Shown: in pieces, positions 24,569 to 32,493 of the stretch | Layout of the letters: the number at the start of each line of letters is the position of its first letter | How positions within the stretch are numbered: position 1 is the stretch's first letter | From: JAWKXU01 sp964468045 | GTDB taxonomy: Bacteria; Pseudomonadota; Alphaproteobacteria; Sphingomonadales; Sphingomonadaceae | Length of the DNA: 64,000 nucleotides | Assembly (NCBI GenBank): GCA_964468045.1 | Contig: CAYXTO010000017.1 | Location: forward strand, 1-64,000 | Direction of reading: 5' to 3' | Notes under the pieces: generated by a model | Database searches by the model: none | Told to the model about the DNA's origin: nothing | The model's input: only the letters and a program-made list of their open reading frames with translations | Translations under genes and position numbers: made by a program

Positions 24569-25887
24569 GCGCAAAGGCTGTCCAGCAGCCCCTCGAAGCC
24601 CGGAAAGCTGGTGCCGATGGGGGTGGTGTCGTCCACTGCCACGCCGTTTTCGCTGGCCAGCCCGGCAATCGCCATGCTCATGGCGATGCGATGGTCGAGA
24701 TGGGTGGCGATGGGCTGCCCGTTTTCCGGCGTTCCGGAAAGGGGCTCGCCCCCGGTGCCATGAATGACCAACCCATCCTCGCGTTCCTCCACCCGCGCCC
24801 CGGCGGCGGCGAGGGCCGTGGCCATCGCCGCCAGCCTGTCCGATTCCTTGACGCGCAGCTCGTCCAGCCCGCTGGTGATGGTGGTGCCTTCGGCCAGCGC
24901 GGCGGCAACGAAAAGGATGGGAAACTCGTCGATCATGCTGGGGGCCAGGGCAGGATCGACTGCGATTCCGTTCAGCAGCGAATAGGTGACGTGCAGGTCG
25001 GCCACCGGCTCGCCGCCGACCTCGCGGGGATTCACTTCCTCGATCCGTGCGCCCATGGCGCGCAGCACGGAGAAAAGCCCGGCGCGGGTCGGGTTCAGCC
25101 CGACATTCTCGATCAGGACATCGCTGCCCGGCACCAGCAGGGCGGCGGTGACGAAGAAGGCGGCGGAGGAGGGATCGCCCGGCACGACGATGGTCTGCGG
25201 CCGCAATTCCGCTTCGCCGCGGATGCGGATGATGCGGCCTCCATCGCCTTCCTCGACTTGCAGATCGGCGCCGAAGCCCCTCAGCATGCGCTCCGAATGG
25301 TCGCGGGTCGGCACCGGCTCGATCACGGTGGTGATTCCCGATGTGTTCAGCCCGGCCAGCAGCACCGCGCTCTTCACCTGGGCGGAGGCGACCGGCAGCC
25401 TGTATTCGATCGGAACGGCGGGGCACATGCCGCGCACCATCAGGGGCAGGGTACCGCCGGGGCTGGCGGTGATCTCCGCCCCCATCAGGGAGAGCGGCTC
25501 GGTCACGCGCCCCATCGGCCGCCTGGAAAGGCTGGGGTCGCCGGTAAAGGTCGCGGTGATGGCGTGGCTGGCGACAAGCCCCATCAACAGGCGGGTGGAG
25601 GTGCCGCTGTTGCCCATCTCCAGCGCGGCCCGGGGCTGCAGCAGGCTGCCCACGCCCACGCCATGGACCAGCCAGTCGCCCATCCGGTCGCGTTCGATCG
25701 TCGCGCCCATGGCGCGCAGCGCCGCGGCGGTCGCCAGCACATCCTCGCCCTCCAGCATGTCGGAGATGCGGCTTTCCCCGATGGCGAGGGCGGACAGCAT
25801 CAGCGCGCGGTGGCTGATCGACTTGTCGCCCGGCACGCGGATGGTGCCGAGCAGCGGCCCGGAAGGGCGGAAGCGGCGCGCATGCAT
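24565..25887 (-). CDS. aroA: 3-phosphoshikimate 1-carboxyvinyltransferase (EPSP synthase)
   Basis: 440 residues from ATG 25887 (MHARRFRPSGPL); an in-frame TTG at 25923 is an alternative. Two alpha/beta domains; substrate motifs VPGDKSISHRALML and LEMGNSGTSTRLL, and RVKESDRLAAM near the end, as in AroA. It joins PEP to shikimate 3-phosphate. The sequence around GNSGTSTRLLMG has the Gly seen in ordinary class I/II enzymes. It heads the four-gene operon through cmk. Confidence 0.94.
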   Translation of the reverse strand: MHARRFRPSGPLLGTIRVPGDKSISHRALMLSALAIGESRISDMLEGEDVLATAAALRAMGATIERDRMGDWLVHGVGVGSLLQPRAALEMGNSGTSTRLLMGLVASHAITATFTGDPSLSRRPMGRVTEPLSLMGAEITASPGGTLPLMVRGMCPAVPIEYRLPVASAQVKSAVLLAGLNTSGITTVIEPVPTRDHSERMLRGFGADLQVEEGDGGRIIRIRGEAELRPQTIVVPGDPSSAAFFVTAALLVPGSDVLIENVGLNPTRAGLFSVLRAMGARIEEVNPREVGGEPVADLHVTYSLLNGIAVDPALAPSMIDEFPILFVAAALAEGTTITSGLDELRVKESDRLAAMATALAAAGARVEEREDGLVIHGTGGEPLSGTPENGQPIATHLDHRIAMSMAIAGLASENGVAVDDTTPIGTSFPGFEGLLDSLCA

Positions 25888-26086
25888 ATCGGGGGATCGG
25901 TGGGCTGATTGGGAAGCGGACAAGCTGGAATACCCTTGTTAAGGAGGGCCTGGATTGCGCGCGGCTTTTGACAGCGCCTGCGCGCTATGGCAAGGCGCGC
26001 GCCGCGCTCCATCCGGGAGCTTCCGTTATAACGTGATTCATTTGTCCAGCCATTGCCCCTCGGGGCAGGCAAATTGAGGATTTTCG

Positions 26087-26416
26087 ATGGTAAAGCCTGA
26101 ATGGGGCACGAAGCGCAGCTGCCCGAAATGCGGCACCCGTTTCTATGACCTTGGCAAGGAAGACCCGGTAAGCTGCATCGAATGCAGCGAAAGCTGGTAT
26201 CCCGAGCCGGTCCTGAAATCGAAGCAGCCCATTCCGTTCGAGGAAATCGAGAAGGAAGACAAGGCGAAGGTCGAGGATGCCGATCTGGCGGATGACGATC
26301 TGGACATCGACGTCGATGTCGATGACGATGATTCGCCGGACAACGATGTCGACCTCGGCGGGGACGACGATCTCGGCGTCGGCACGGCCGGCAACGATGA
26401 CGAGGACGACAGCTGA
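26087..26416 (+). CDS. FYDLN-acid family zinc-ribbon protein (TIGR02300)
   Basis: 109 residues. The N-terminal half has two CxxC pairs (SCPKCGTRFYDLGKEDPVSCIEC), a zinc-ribbon-like arrangement with the family's FYDL signature. The C-terminal half is a nearly pure Asp/Glu run (DDDLDIDVDVDDDDSPD). It is conserved in alphaproteobacteria with unknown role; the acidic tail suggests a protein- or nucleic-acid-mimic function, which is inference. It lies alone, 148 bases ahead of tRNA-Ala. Confidence 0.85.
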   Translation: MVKPEWGTKRSCPKCGTRFYDLGKEDPVSCIECSESWYPEPVLKSKQPIPFEEIEKEDKAKVEDADLADDDLDIDVDVDDDDSPDNDVDLGGDDDLGVGTAGNDDEDDS

Positions 26417-26564
26417 TCTTCCAACGGCATGGGATGACGATCCGCGCTTTCCGTCGCAGGTCGAAAATCCTCTTGCCAATTCCGGGGCTCGCTACTAGAG
26501 GCGGCGTCCCGGGCCGGAAGGCTCAGAAAGGCATGCTCCCCAGAGCGTGCCGGATGAATGGAAC

Positions 26565-26640
<76 letters not shown>

Positions 26641-26755
26641 TTCATTTAACTAACTGAGTTCATAGGGGATATTCCCCGCGCTGGCCGACGAGGTTTCGTC
26701 CGCCGGCGTTTTTCGCGTTTGGTGGCCGGCAGGCCGCGAAGGAGTGACGAAGGCC

Positions 26756-28219
26756 ATGTTCGACAGCCTTTCAGATCGTCTCGGCGGCGTGTTCGACAAG
26801 CTGCGCGGGCGCGGCGCGCTGCGCGAGGAAGATGTCCGCGCCGCCATGCGCGAAGTGCGGATCGCCCTGCTGGAAGCCGATGTGGCGCTTCCGGTGGCCC
26901 GCCGCTTCATCGACAATGTCACGGAAAAGGCCGTCGGCCAGCAGGTCCTGAAGTCGGTCACTCCCGGCCAGCAGGTCGTCAAGATCGTCCATGACGAACT
27001 GGTCGCCATGCTGGGCGGCGATGCGGAGGGCGCGGAAGAGGCGGTCGGGCTGGATCTCAACGCGGTTCCGCCGGTCGTGATCATGATGGTCGGCCTCCAG
27101 GGCTCCGGCAAGACCACCTCCACCGCCAAGATCGCCAAGCTGCTCAAGGACAAGCAGGGCAAGAAGGTGATGATGGCGTCGCTGGACGTCAATCGCCCGG
27201 CCGCGCAGGAACAGCTGGCCGTTCTCGGCGAACAGGTCAGTGTCGCCACCTTGCCGATCGTCGCCGGGCAGGCGCCGGTGGATATCGCCACGCGCGCGCT
27301 GCAATCGGCCAGGCTCCAGGCGATCGACGTGCTGCTGCTGGACACGGCCGGCCGCCTGCATGTCGACGATGCGCTGATGGCGGAAATGAAGGCGGTCGCC
27401 GCCATCTCCCGCCCGCAGGAAGTGCTGCTGGTGGTCGATTCGCTGACCGGCCAGGACGCGGTGAACGTCGCCCAGAGCTTCGCCGGACAAGTGGATCTGA
27501 CCGGCGTCATTCTCACCAGAATGGATGGCGATGCCCGGGGCGGCGCCGCGCTGTCCATGCGTGCCGTCACCGGCAAGCCGATCAAGTTCGCCGGCACCGG
27601 CGAGAAGATCGACGCGATCGAGCCGTTCCACCCGGGGCGGGTTGCCAATCGCATCCTCGGCATGGGCGATGTCGTCTCGCTGGTCGAGAAGGCGGCCGCC
27701 GTCGTCGAGAAGGAAGAGGCGGAGAAGCTCGCCGAGCGGATGCTCAAGGGTCAGTTCGACATGAACGACCTGCGCACCCAGCTGCGCCAGATGCAGAATA
27801 TGGGCGGCCTCGGCATGCTGGCCGGCATGATGCCGGGCATGAAGAAGGCCAAGGCGGCGATGGCCGCCTCGAACATGGATGATAAGGTCCTGCTCCGGAT
27901 GGATGCGATCATCGGCTCGATGACGCCGAAGGAACGCCAGCGCCCCGAATTGCTCAACGCCAAGCGCAAGAAGCGCATTGCCGCCGGTTCCGGCACGGAA
28001 GTGCAGGACATCAACAAGCTCCTGAAGATGCATCAGGAAATGGGCCGGGCGATGAAGCAGATCAAGAAGATGGGCGGGCTCAAGGGCCTCGGCGCCCTGT
28101 TCGGGAAAGGCGGCCTCGGCGCCGCCATGCCCGGCCTTGGCGGCGGCGGTCCCGGGCTCCCGGGATTGGGTGGAGGCCAGCTTCCGCCCGATTTGCAGAA
28201 TTTGCTGAACAAGAAGTGA
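26756..28219 (+). CDS. ffh: Signal recognition particle protein Ffh
   Basis: 487 residues. The N domain is followed by the SRP GTPase with G1 GLQGSGKTTSTAKIA, DVNRPAAQEQL, DTAGR (G3) and TRMDGDARGG, then a Met-rich M domain binding 4.5S RNA and signal peptides, ending in a Gly-rich tail. ATG 26756 (MFDSLSDRLGG) is the usual Ffh start; an upstream in-frame GTG at 26744 is a weaker option. It leads the rpsP-rimM-trmD-rplS region, a common association. Confidence 0.96.
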   Translation: MFDSLSDRLGGVFDKLRGRGALREEDVRAAMREVRIALLEADVALPVARRFIDNVTEKAVGQQVLKSVTPGQQVVKIVHDELVAMLGGDAEGAEEAVGLDLNAVPPVVIMMVGLQGSGKTTSTAKIAKLLKDKQGKKVMMASLDVNRPAAQEQLAVLGEQVSVATLPIVAGQAPVDIATRALQSARLQAIDVLLLDTAGRLHVDDALMAEMKAVAAISRPQEVLLVVDSLTGQDAVNVAQSFAGQVDLTGVILTRMDGDARGGAALSMRAVTGKPIKFAGTGEKIDAIEPFHPGRVANRILGMGDVVSLVEKAAAVVEKEEAEKLAERMLKGQFDMNDLRTQLRQMQNMGGLGMLAGMMPGMKKAKAAMAASNMDDKVLLRMDAIIGSMTPKERQRPELLNAKRKKRIAAGSGTEVQDINKLLKMHQEMGRAMKQIKKMGGLKGLGALFGKGGLGAAMPGLGGGGPGLPGLGGGQLPPDLQNLLNKK

Positions 28220-28251
28220 TTACATAGGGTTACAGAAGAAAGGTTATACCA

Positions 28252-28794
28252 ATGGCAATTGCAATGCGTTTGTCGCGCGGTGGCGCGAAGAAGCGTCCCT
28301 ATTACCGGATCGTGGTGGCCGACAGCCGCAGCCCGCGCGACGGCAAGTATCTGGAGCAGATCGGCACCTACAATCCGGTGCTGCCCAAGGGCGATGAGAA
28401 TCGCGTGAAGCTGAATGAGGATCGCGCGCGGTACTGGCTGGGCGTGGGCGCGCAGCCAACGGATCGCGTCGCCCGCTTCCTCGACGCCGCGGGCGTGAAG
28501 GAACGCGCTGCCCGCAACAATCCTAACAAGGGTGAGCCGGGCGCCAAGGCCAAGGATCGTGCCGAGGAACGCGCCAACAAGGTTGCGGAAGCCGAAGAAG
28601 CGGCCAAGGCCGCCGAGGAAGCCGCCAACGCTCCGGCCGAGGAAGTTGCCGCAGAGGAAGCGCCTGCCGAGGCCCCCGCTGAACAGGCGGCTGCCGAAGA
28701 AGCTCCCGCTGCCGAGGAAGTTCCTGCTACCGAGGACGCTCCTGCCGAGGAAGTTCCGGCTGACGCAGCTTCCGAGGAACAGGCCGAAGGCTGA
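28252..28794 (+). CDS. rpsP: 30S ribosomal protein S16 with long acidic Ala/Pro tail
   Basis: 180 residues. The first ~80 are canonical S16 (MAIAMRLSRGGAKKRPYYRIVVADSRSPRDGKYLE and KLNEDRARYWLGVGAQPTDRV). The following ~95 are a low-complexity extension of repeated AEEAPAE/EEVPA units, far longer than in E. coli S16 (82 residues). Such tails occur in sphingomonads. The tail is probably disordered and exposed on the 30S body; its role is unknown. Confidence 0.95.
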   Translation: MAIAMRLSRGGAKKRPYYRIVVADSRSPRDGKYLEQIGTYNPVLPKGDENRVKLNEDRARYWLGVGAQPTDRVARFLDAAGVKERAARNNPNKGEPGAKAKDRAEERANKVAEAEEAAKAAEEAANAPAEEVAAEEAPAEAPAEQAAAEEAPAAEEVPATEDAPAEEVPADAASEEQAEG

Positions 28795-28804
28795 TGCCTG
28801 TCTC

Positions 28805-28826
28805 CCCCTCCCGCTTGCGGGAGGGG
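28805..28826. repeat. CCCCTCCC hairpin of a dispersed GC-rich repeat
   Basis: CCCCTCCCGC / GCGGGAGGGG with a TT loop, followed by CCGGGGTGGGC. The same unit appears in reverse orientation at about 37935-37998. It lies directly after rpsP and may stabilise or attenuate the message; no T-run follows. Confidence 0.55.
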
Positions 28827-28874
28827 CCCGGGGTGGGCGCGGCTCGCGATGCCGTGCCTAGCCAGGCCCGCCCC

Positions 28875-28900
28875 AGCCCGTCCCGTGAACGGGAGGGGCT
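28875..28900 (+). promoter_or_regulatory. Hairpin covering the rimM ribosome-binding site
   Basis: AGCCCGTCCCG pairs with CGGGAGGGGCT across a TGAA loop, with one mismatch. The 3' arm contains GGGAGGGG, the Shine-Dalgarno of rimM, three bases before its ATG. When folded it would hide the site, so rimM translation may depend on ribosomes or factors opening it. Confidence 0.5.
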
Positions 28901-28903
28901 TTG

Positions 28904-29392
28904 ATGTCCGGCAAGCAGGTCACCCTTGCGGCAATTGCCGGTGCGCATGGCGTGACGGGCGAAGTCCGGCTGAAGCTGTTCGGGGAGGGCGTGAATGCGC
29001 TCTCCCGGTTCAAGAGCTTCAACGATGGCGCATTGACGCTGAAAAAGCTGCGCAGCGACAACAAGGGCGGCGCGGTTGCCCGCTTTGCCGAGATCGCCGA
29101 CCGCAATGCCGCCGAGAAGCTGAGGGGCACGGCCCTGACGGTTCCCCGTTCCGCCCTGCCGCCGCTGGGAGAGGGCGAATATTACCACGCGGACCTGATC
29201 GGCCTGCCGGCCGTCTCCACCAGTGGAGAGGCGTTGGGCAAATGCGTTGCGGTCGAGAATTTCGGCGCGGGTGATATCCTTGAGATCGAGAAGTCCGATG
29301 GCAAACGCTTTATGATCCCCATGCGGGCGGAAGCCGTGCCGGAATGGAGCGATCTCAAGGGCCTCGTGATTGACGCTGCCTGGGTCGAATAG
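28904..29392 (+). CDS. rimM: 16S rRNA processing protein RimM
   Basis: 162 residues from ATG 28904, which follows GGGAGGGG. The N-terminal RimM domain (AIAGAHGVTGEVRLKLF) is followed by a PRC-barrel domain (EYYHADLIGLPAVS..GDILEIEK..RFMIPMRAEAVPEW). RimM binds S19 and aids maturation of the 30S head. Its stop codon overlaps the vapBC operator palindrome, so transcription of the toxin-antitoxin pair begins at the very end of rimM. Confidence 0.94.
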   Translation: MSGKQVTLAAIAGAHGVTGEVRLKLFGEGVNALSRFKSFNDGALTLKKLRSDNKGGAVARFAEIADRNAAEKLRGTALTVPRSALPPLGEGEYYHADLIGLPAVSTSGEALGKCVAVENFGAGDILEIEKSDGKRFMIPMRAEAVPEWSDLKGLVIDAAWVE

Positions 29393-29412
29393 TATATACA
29401 TTCGAGATATAC
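29392..29412 (+). promoter_or_regulatory. Probable VapB operator palindrome
   Basis: GTATAT and ATATAC separated by nine bases lie just before vapB. Inverted repeats of this size at this place are the normal target of VapB/VapBC autorepression. Confidence 0.55.
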
Positions 29413-29422
29413 GGAGCGACGT

Positions 29423-29695
29423 ATGACTCGTGAGTGGACAACCAAGACCTTCAAATCGGGCAACTCGGTAGCGATGCGTCTGCCCAAGGCACTTGGGATT
29501 TCCGAAGGCGATGAGGTGGTGATCGTACCTCATGCCGATGGCAGTCTCAGCATCTGGAAAGACAGTGATACCAAGAGGGTCTTTCTGAGCCTCTATGGCA
29601 GCATGTCGCCCGGCTTCATGTCTGAAGGCCGGGGGGATATCGAGCAGGATGACTACGATTGGGATGGTCCATCGGATCGACCGGCGGCGGCTTGA
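29423..29695 (+). CDS. vapB: VapB-type AbrB-fold antitoxin
   Basis: 90 residues. The N-terminal swapped-hairpin AbrB domain shows TKTFKSGNSVAMRLPKALGISEGDEVVIV, the typical VapB/MazE DNA-binding pattern. The acidic, disordered C-terminal end (GDIEQDDYDWDGPSD) should wrap the toxin. GGAG precedes the ATG. Its stop overlaps the toxin start (TGATG), giving coupled synthesis. It is inserted between rimM and trmD. Confidence 0.88.
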   Translation: MTREWTTKTFKSGNSVAMRLPKALGISEGDEVVIVPHADGSLSIWKDSDTKRVFLSLYGSMSPGFMSEGRGDIEQDDYDWDGPSDRPAAA

Positions 29696-30081
29696 TGTAT
29701 CTGCTGGATACGAACGCCTGCATCGATTTCCTCGATGGCCGGAGCGAACGCTTATTGGCCTGCATTGACGAACATTTTGAGCACTTGTCGGTCTCGTCGA
29801 TCAGTGTCGGCGAACTGATAGTCGGCTCCAAACGGTCGCAAGATGCCAAGCGCGATGCCGAGAGAATCAACATTTTTGTCGCGGGGGTAAAAATCGTAGA
29901 CTTCGACTTGGCATGCGCCAGGCGTTACGGATCGATTGTGAAGCAGATCGGCGTGCGAAGAAAAAGCTTTGATCGATTGATCGGCATACAGGCGCTCGAA
30001 TTGGACTTGACGCTGGTGACTCGAAATGGTCGGGATTTTGCCGACGTACCGGGGCTGAAGGTCGAGGACTGGACGGTCTGA
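29695..30081 (+). CDS. vapC: VapC PIN-domain toxin
   Basis: 128 residues. All four acidic PIN residues are present: D5 (LLDTNACIDF), E40 (SVGELIVGS), D93 (SFDRLIGIQA) and D114 (RNGRDFADV). The toxin therefore looks catalytically intact, as a metal-dependent RNase that usually cuts tRNA or rRNA. The start overlaps vapB by one base; an in-frame ATG 12 codons upstream is inside vapB and not preferred. Codon use is less GC-rich than rimM and trmD, consistent with acquisition. Confidence 0.9.
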   Translation: MYLLDTNACIDFLDGRSERLLACIDEHFEHLSVSSISVGELIVGSKRSQDAKRDAERINIFVAGVKIVDFDLACARRYGSIVKQIGVRRKSFDRLIGIQALELDLTLVTRNGRDFADVPGLKVEDWTV

Positions 30082-30218
30082 TTGGTGGCAAAATTTATCC
30101 CGGACGTTGAAGACTGCTTTTCGACAGACGTCATCGCGTATGCGGTCAACACGTTCCTCGTTTCTTCGATCGTTATGATTTTGGCTCATGTTCTCGCCGG
30201 AAAGTATCTCTTCCGATC

Positions 30219-30965
30219 ATGACCTTCGCCGCCACCATCATCACGCTTTATCCGGAGATGTTTCCCGGGCCGCTGGGGATTTCGCTGGCGGGCAGGGCGC
30301 GGGAGGAGGGGGCGTGGTCGCTGGAGACGATCCAGCTGCGCGATTTCGCCGCCGACAGGCATCGCACGGTGGACGATACGCCGGCGGGCGGGGGCGCCGG
30401 AATGGTGCTGAAGGTCGATGTGCTGGCGCGGGCGATCGACCATGCCGTTGCGCTCCATCCCGATTGCCCGGTTCTGGCGATGACGCCGCGCGGCAAGCCG
30501 ATCACGCAAGAGCGGATTCGCGAGCTGGCCGGTGGGCCGGGCGTGACGATTCTGTGCGGCCGGTTCGAGGGTTTTGACGAGCGCATTTTCGAGGGTCGCG
30601 CGGTCGAGCAGGTTTCCGTGGGCGATATCGTGCTGTCGGGCGGAGAACCGGCCGCGCTGATGGTGCTCGACGCTTGCATTCGCCTGCTTCCCGGCGTAAT
30701 GGGCGCGACCGAGAGCGGACATGAAGAGTCCTTCGAGGAAGGCTTGCTCGAATATCCGCATTATACCCGACCAGTTGATTGGGAAGGGCGCACAATCCCT
30801 GAAGTGCTGCGATCGGGGGATCATGCGAAGATCGCCGCATGGAGGAAACTCCAAGCGGATGACGACACACGGTCACGCAGGCCGGACCTTTGGGAGCGTC
30901 ACAGGGGCGCTCGGGACCGATCTGCCTCTGGCGCGCAGCGCGAAAAGAAGGATCCGAGGACATGA
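30219..30965 (+). CDS. trmD: tRNA (guanine-N1-)-methyltransferase
   Basis: 248 residues. SPOUT-fold knot motifs are visible: LYPEMFPGPL, DDTPAGGGAGMVLK, LCGRFEGFDERI and SVGDIVLSGGEPAALMV. TrmD makes m1G37 and is essential for reading-frame maintenance. The C-terminal ~25 residues are charged and variable. Its stop overlaps the rplS start by four bases. It is separated from rimM by about 830 bases of vapBC plus spacer, so it may need an extra promoter in 30082-30218. Confidence 0.95.
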   Translation: MTFAATIITLYPEMFPGPLGISLAGRAREEGAWSLETIQLRDFAADRHRTVDDTPAGGGAGMVLKVDVLARAIDHAVALHPDCPVLAMTPRGKPITQERIRELAGGPGVTILCGRFEGFDERIFEGRAVEQVSVGDIVLSGGEPAALMVLDACIRLLPGVMGATESGHEESFEEGLLEYPHYTRPVDWEGRTIPEVLRSGDHAKIAAWRKLQADDDTRSRRPDLWERHRGARDRSASGAQREKKDPRT

Positions 30966-31342
30966 ACCTCATCCAGCAGCTCGAAGCCGAGGCGATCGAG
31001 CAATTCGTTCAGGGGAAGGATATCCCCGATTTCCGTCCGGGCGACACCCTGCGTGTCGGCGTGCGCGTCGTTGAAGGCGAACGCACCCGCGTCCAGAATT
31101 TCGAAGGCGTCTGCATCGCCCGCTCCAATCGCGGCCTTGGCAGCAACTTCACTGTCCGCAAGATCAGCTTCGGCGAAGGCGTGGAACGCGTGTTCCCGCT
31201 CTATTCGCCGAATATCGACAGCATTACTCTCGTCCGCCGCGGTGTCGTGCGGCGGGCGAAGCTCTATTACCTGCGCGGCCGCACAGGTAAACGTGCGCGC
31301 ATCGCCGAACGGCGCGATCAGAGCGCCGGCCAGGAGGGCTGA
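30962..31342 (+). CDS. rplS: 50S ribosomal protein L19
   Basis: 126 residues from ATG 30962 (MNLIQQLEAEAIEQF), with the L19 core FRPGDTLRVGVRVVEGERTRVQ-like segment, EGVCIARSNRGLGSNFTVRKIS and RAKLYYLRGRTGK. It sits at the 30S-50S interface. Translationally coupled to trmD; the last gene of the rpsP operon. Confidence 0.97.
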   Translation: MNLIQQLEAEAIEQFVQGKDIPDFRPGDTLRVGVRVVEGERTRVQNFEGVCIARSNRGLGSNFTVRKISFGEGVERVFPLYSPNIDSITLVRRGVVRRAKLYYLRGRTGKRARIAERRDQSAGQEG

Positions 31343-31368
31343 AGCCTCCCGCCCAAGCGAAGTTGCAA

Positions 31369-31403
31369 GGGGCGCCCTGGCCGGAGAGCCGGGGCGCCCT
31401 TTT
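31369..31403 (+). terminator. Terminator of the rpsP-rplS operon
   Basis: GGGCGCCCTGGC pairs with GCCGGGGCGCCC across a six-base loop and is followed by TTTTC. Confidence 0.85.
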
Positions 31404-31465
31404 CTATTCCGCCTATCTGAAAGTTCAGCGGATCAGCCGGATCCTTCCGGCAAGGAGTTCATGGA

Positions 31466-32491
31466 ATGGGTTATCGAGTAGCTGTAGTTGGCGCCACCGG
31501 GAATGTCGGGCGCGAGATGCTGGCCATCCTGGCCGAGCGCGAATTTCCCTGTGACGAGGTGGCGGCCGTTGCCAGCCCGCGCTCCACGGGCATGGAGATC
31601 GAATTCGGCGACACCGGCAAGATGCTGAAGGTGAAGAATATCGAGCATTTCGATTTCACCGGATGGGACATCGCGCTGTTCGCGGCCGGCTCCGGCCCGA
31701 CCCAGATCTATGCGCCCAAGGCCGCCGCCGCGGGCTGCGTGGTGATCGACAACAGCTCGCTCTACCGCATGGACCCGGACGTGCCGCTGATCGTGCCCGA
31801 AGTGAACCCGGATGCGATCGACGGCTATACGAAGAAGAACATCATCGCGAACCCCAACTGCTCGACCGCCCAGATGGTCGTGGCGCTGAAGCCGCTGCAT
31901 GATTTCGCCACCATCAAGCGGGTGGTGGTTTCCACCTACCAGTCCGTGTCCGGCGCGGGCAAGGTCGGCATGGACGAGCTGTTCGAGCAGAGCCGGGCGA
32001 TCTTCGTGGGCGATCCGGTGGAGCACAAGAAGTTCACCAAGCAGATCGCGTTCAACGTCATTCCCCATATCGATGTCTTCCTCGATGACGGTTCCACCAA
32101 GGAAGAGTGGAAGATGGTGGTCGAGACCAAGAAGATCCTCGATCCCAAGGTGAAGGTGACCGCAACCTGCGTCCGCGTTCCCGTGTTCGTCGGCCACTCC
32201 GAATCGATCAGCCTCGAATTCGAGAAGGAAATCTCCGCGCAGCAGGCGCAGGATCTGCTGCGCGAGGCGCCCGGCATCATGCTGGTCGATAAGCGCGAGG
32301 ATGGCGGTTACGTCACGCCGGTCGAATGCGCGGGCGACAGCGCGACCTATATCAGCCGGGTGCGTGAGGACTCGACGGTCGAGAATGGCCTGAACCTGTG
32401 GTGCGTGTCCGACAACTTGCGCAAGGGCGCCGCGCTGAACGCGGTGCAGATCGCGGAATTGCTGGGCCGCCGCCACCTCAAGAAGGGCTGA
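31466..32491 (+). CDS. asd: Aspartate-semialdehyde dehydrogenase
   Basis: 341 residues. The Rossmann start VAVVGATGNVGREML, catalytic Cys in ANPNCSTAQM, STYQSVSGAGKVGMDEL and the HSESISLEFEK loop are typical of Asd. It makes the branch intermediate for lysine/DAP, threonine and methionine. ATG 31466 is used, with AAGGAG eight bases ahead; an overlapping ATG at 31461 is out of frame. It converges with emrB with a two-base gap and no visible terminator. Confidence 0.96.
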   Translation: MGYRVAVVGATGNVGREMLAILAEREFPCDEVAAVASPRSTGMEIEFGDTGKMLKVKNIEHFDFTGWDIALFAAGSGPTQIYAPKAAAAGCVVIDNSSLYRMDPDVPLIVPEVNPDAIDGYTKKNIIANPNCSTAQMVVALKPLHDFATIKRVVVSTYQSVSGAGKVGMDELFEQSRAIFVGDPVEHKKFTKQIAFNVIPHIDVFLDDGSTKEEWKMVVETKKILDPKVKVTATCVRVPVFVGHSESISLEFEKEISAQQAQDLLREAPGIMLVDKREDGGYVTPVECAGDSATYISRVREDSTVENGLNLWCVSDNLRKGAALNAVQIAELLGRRHLKKG

Positions 32492-32493
32492 CC

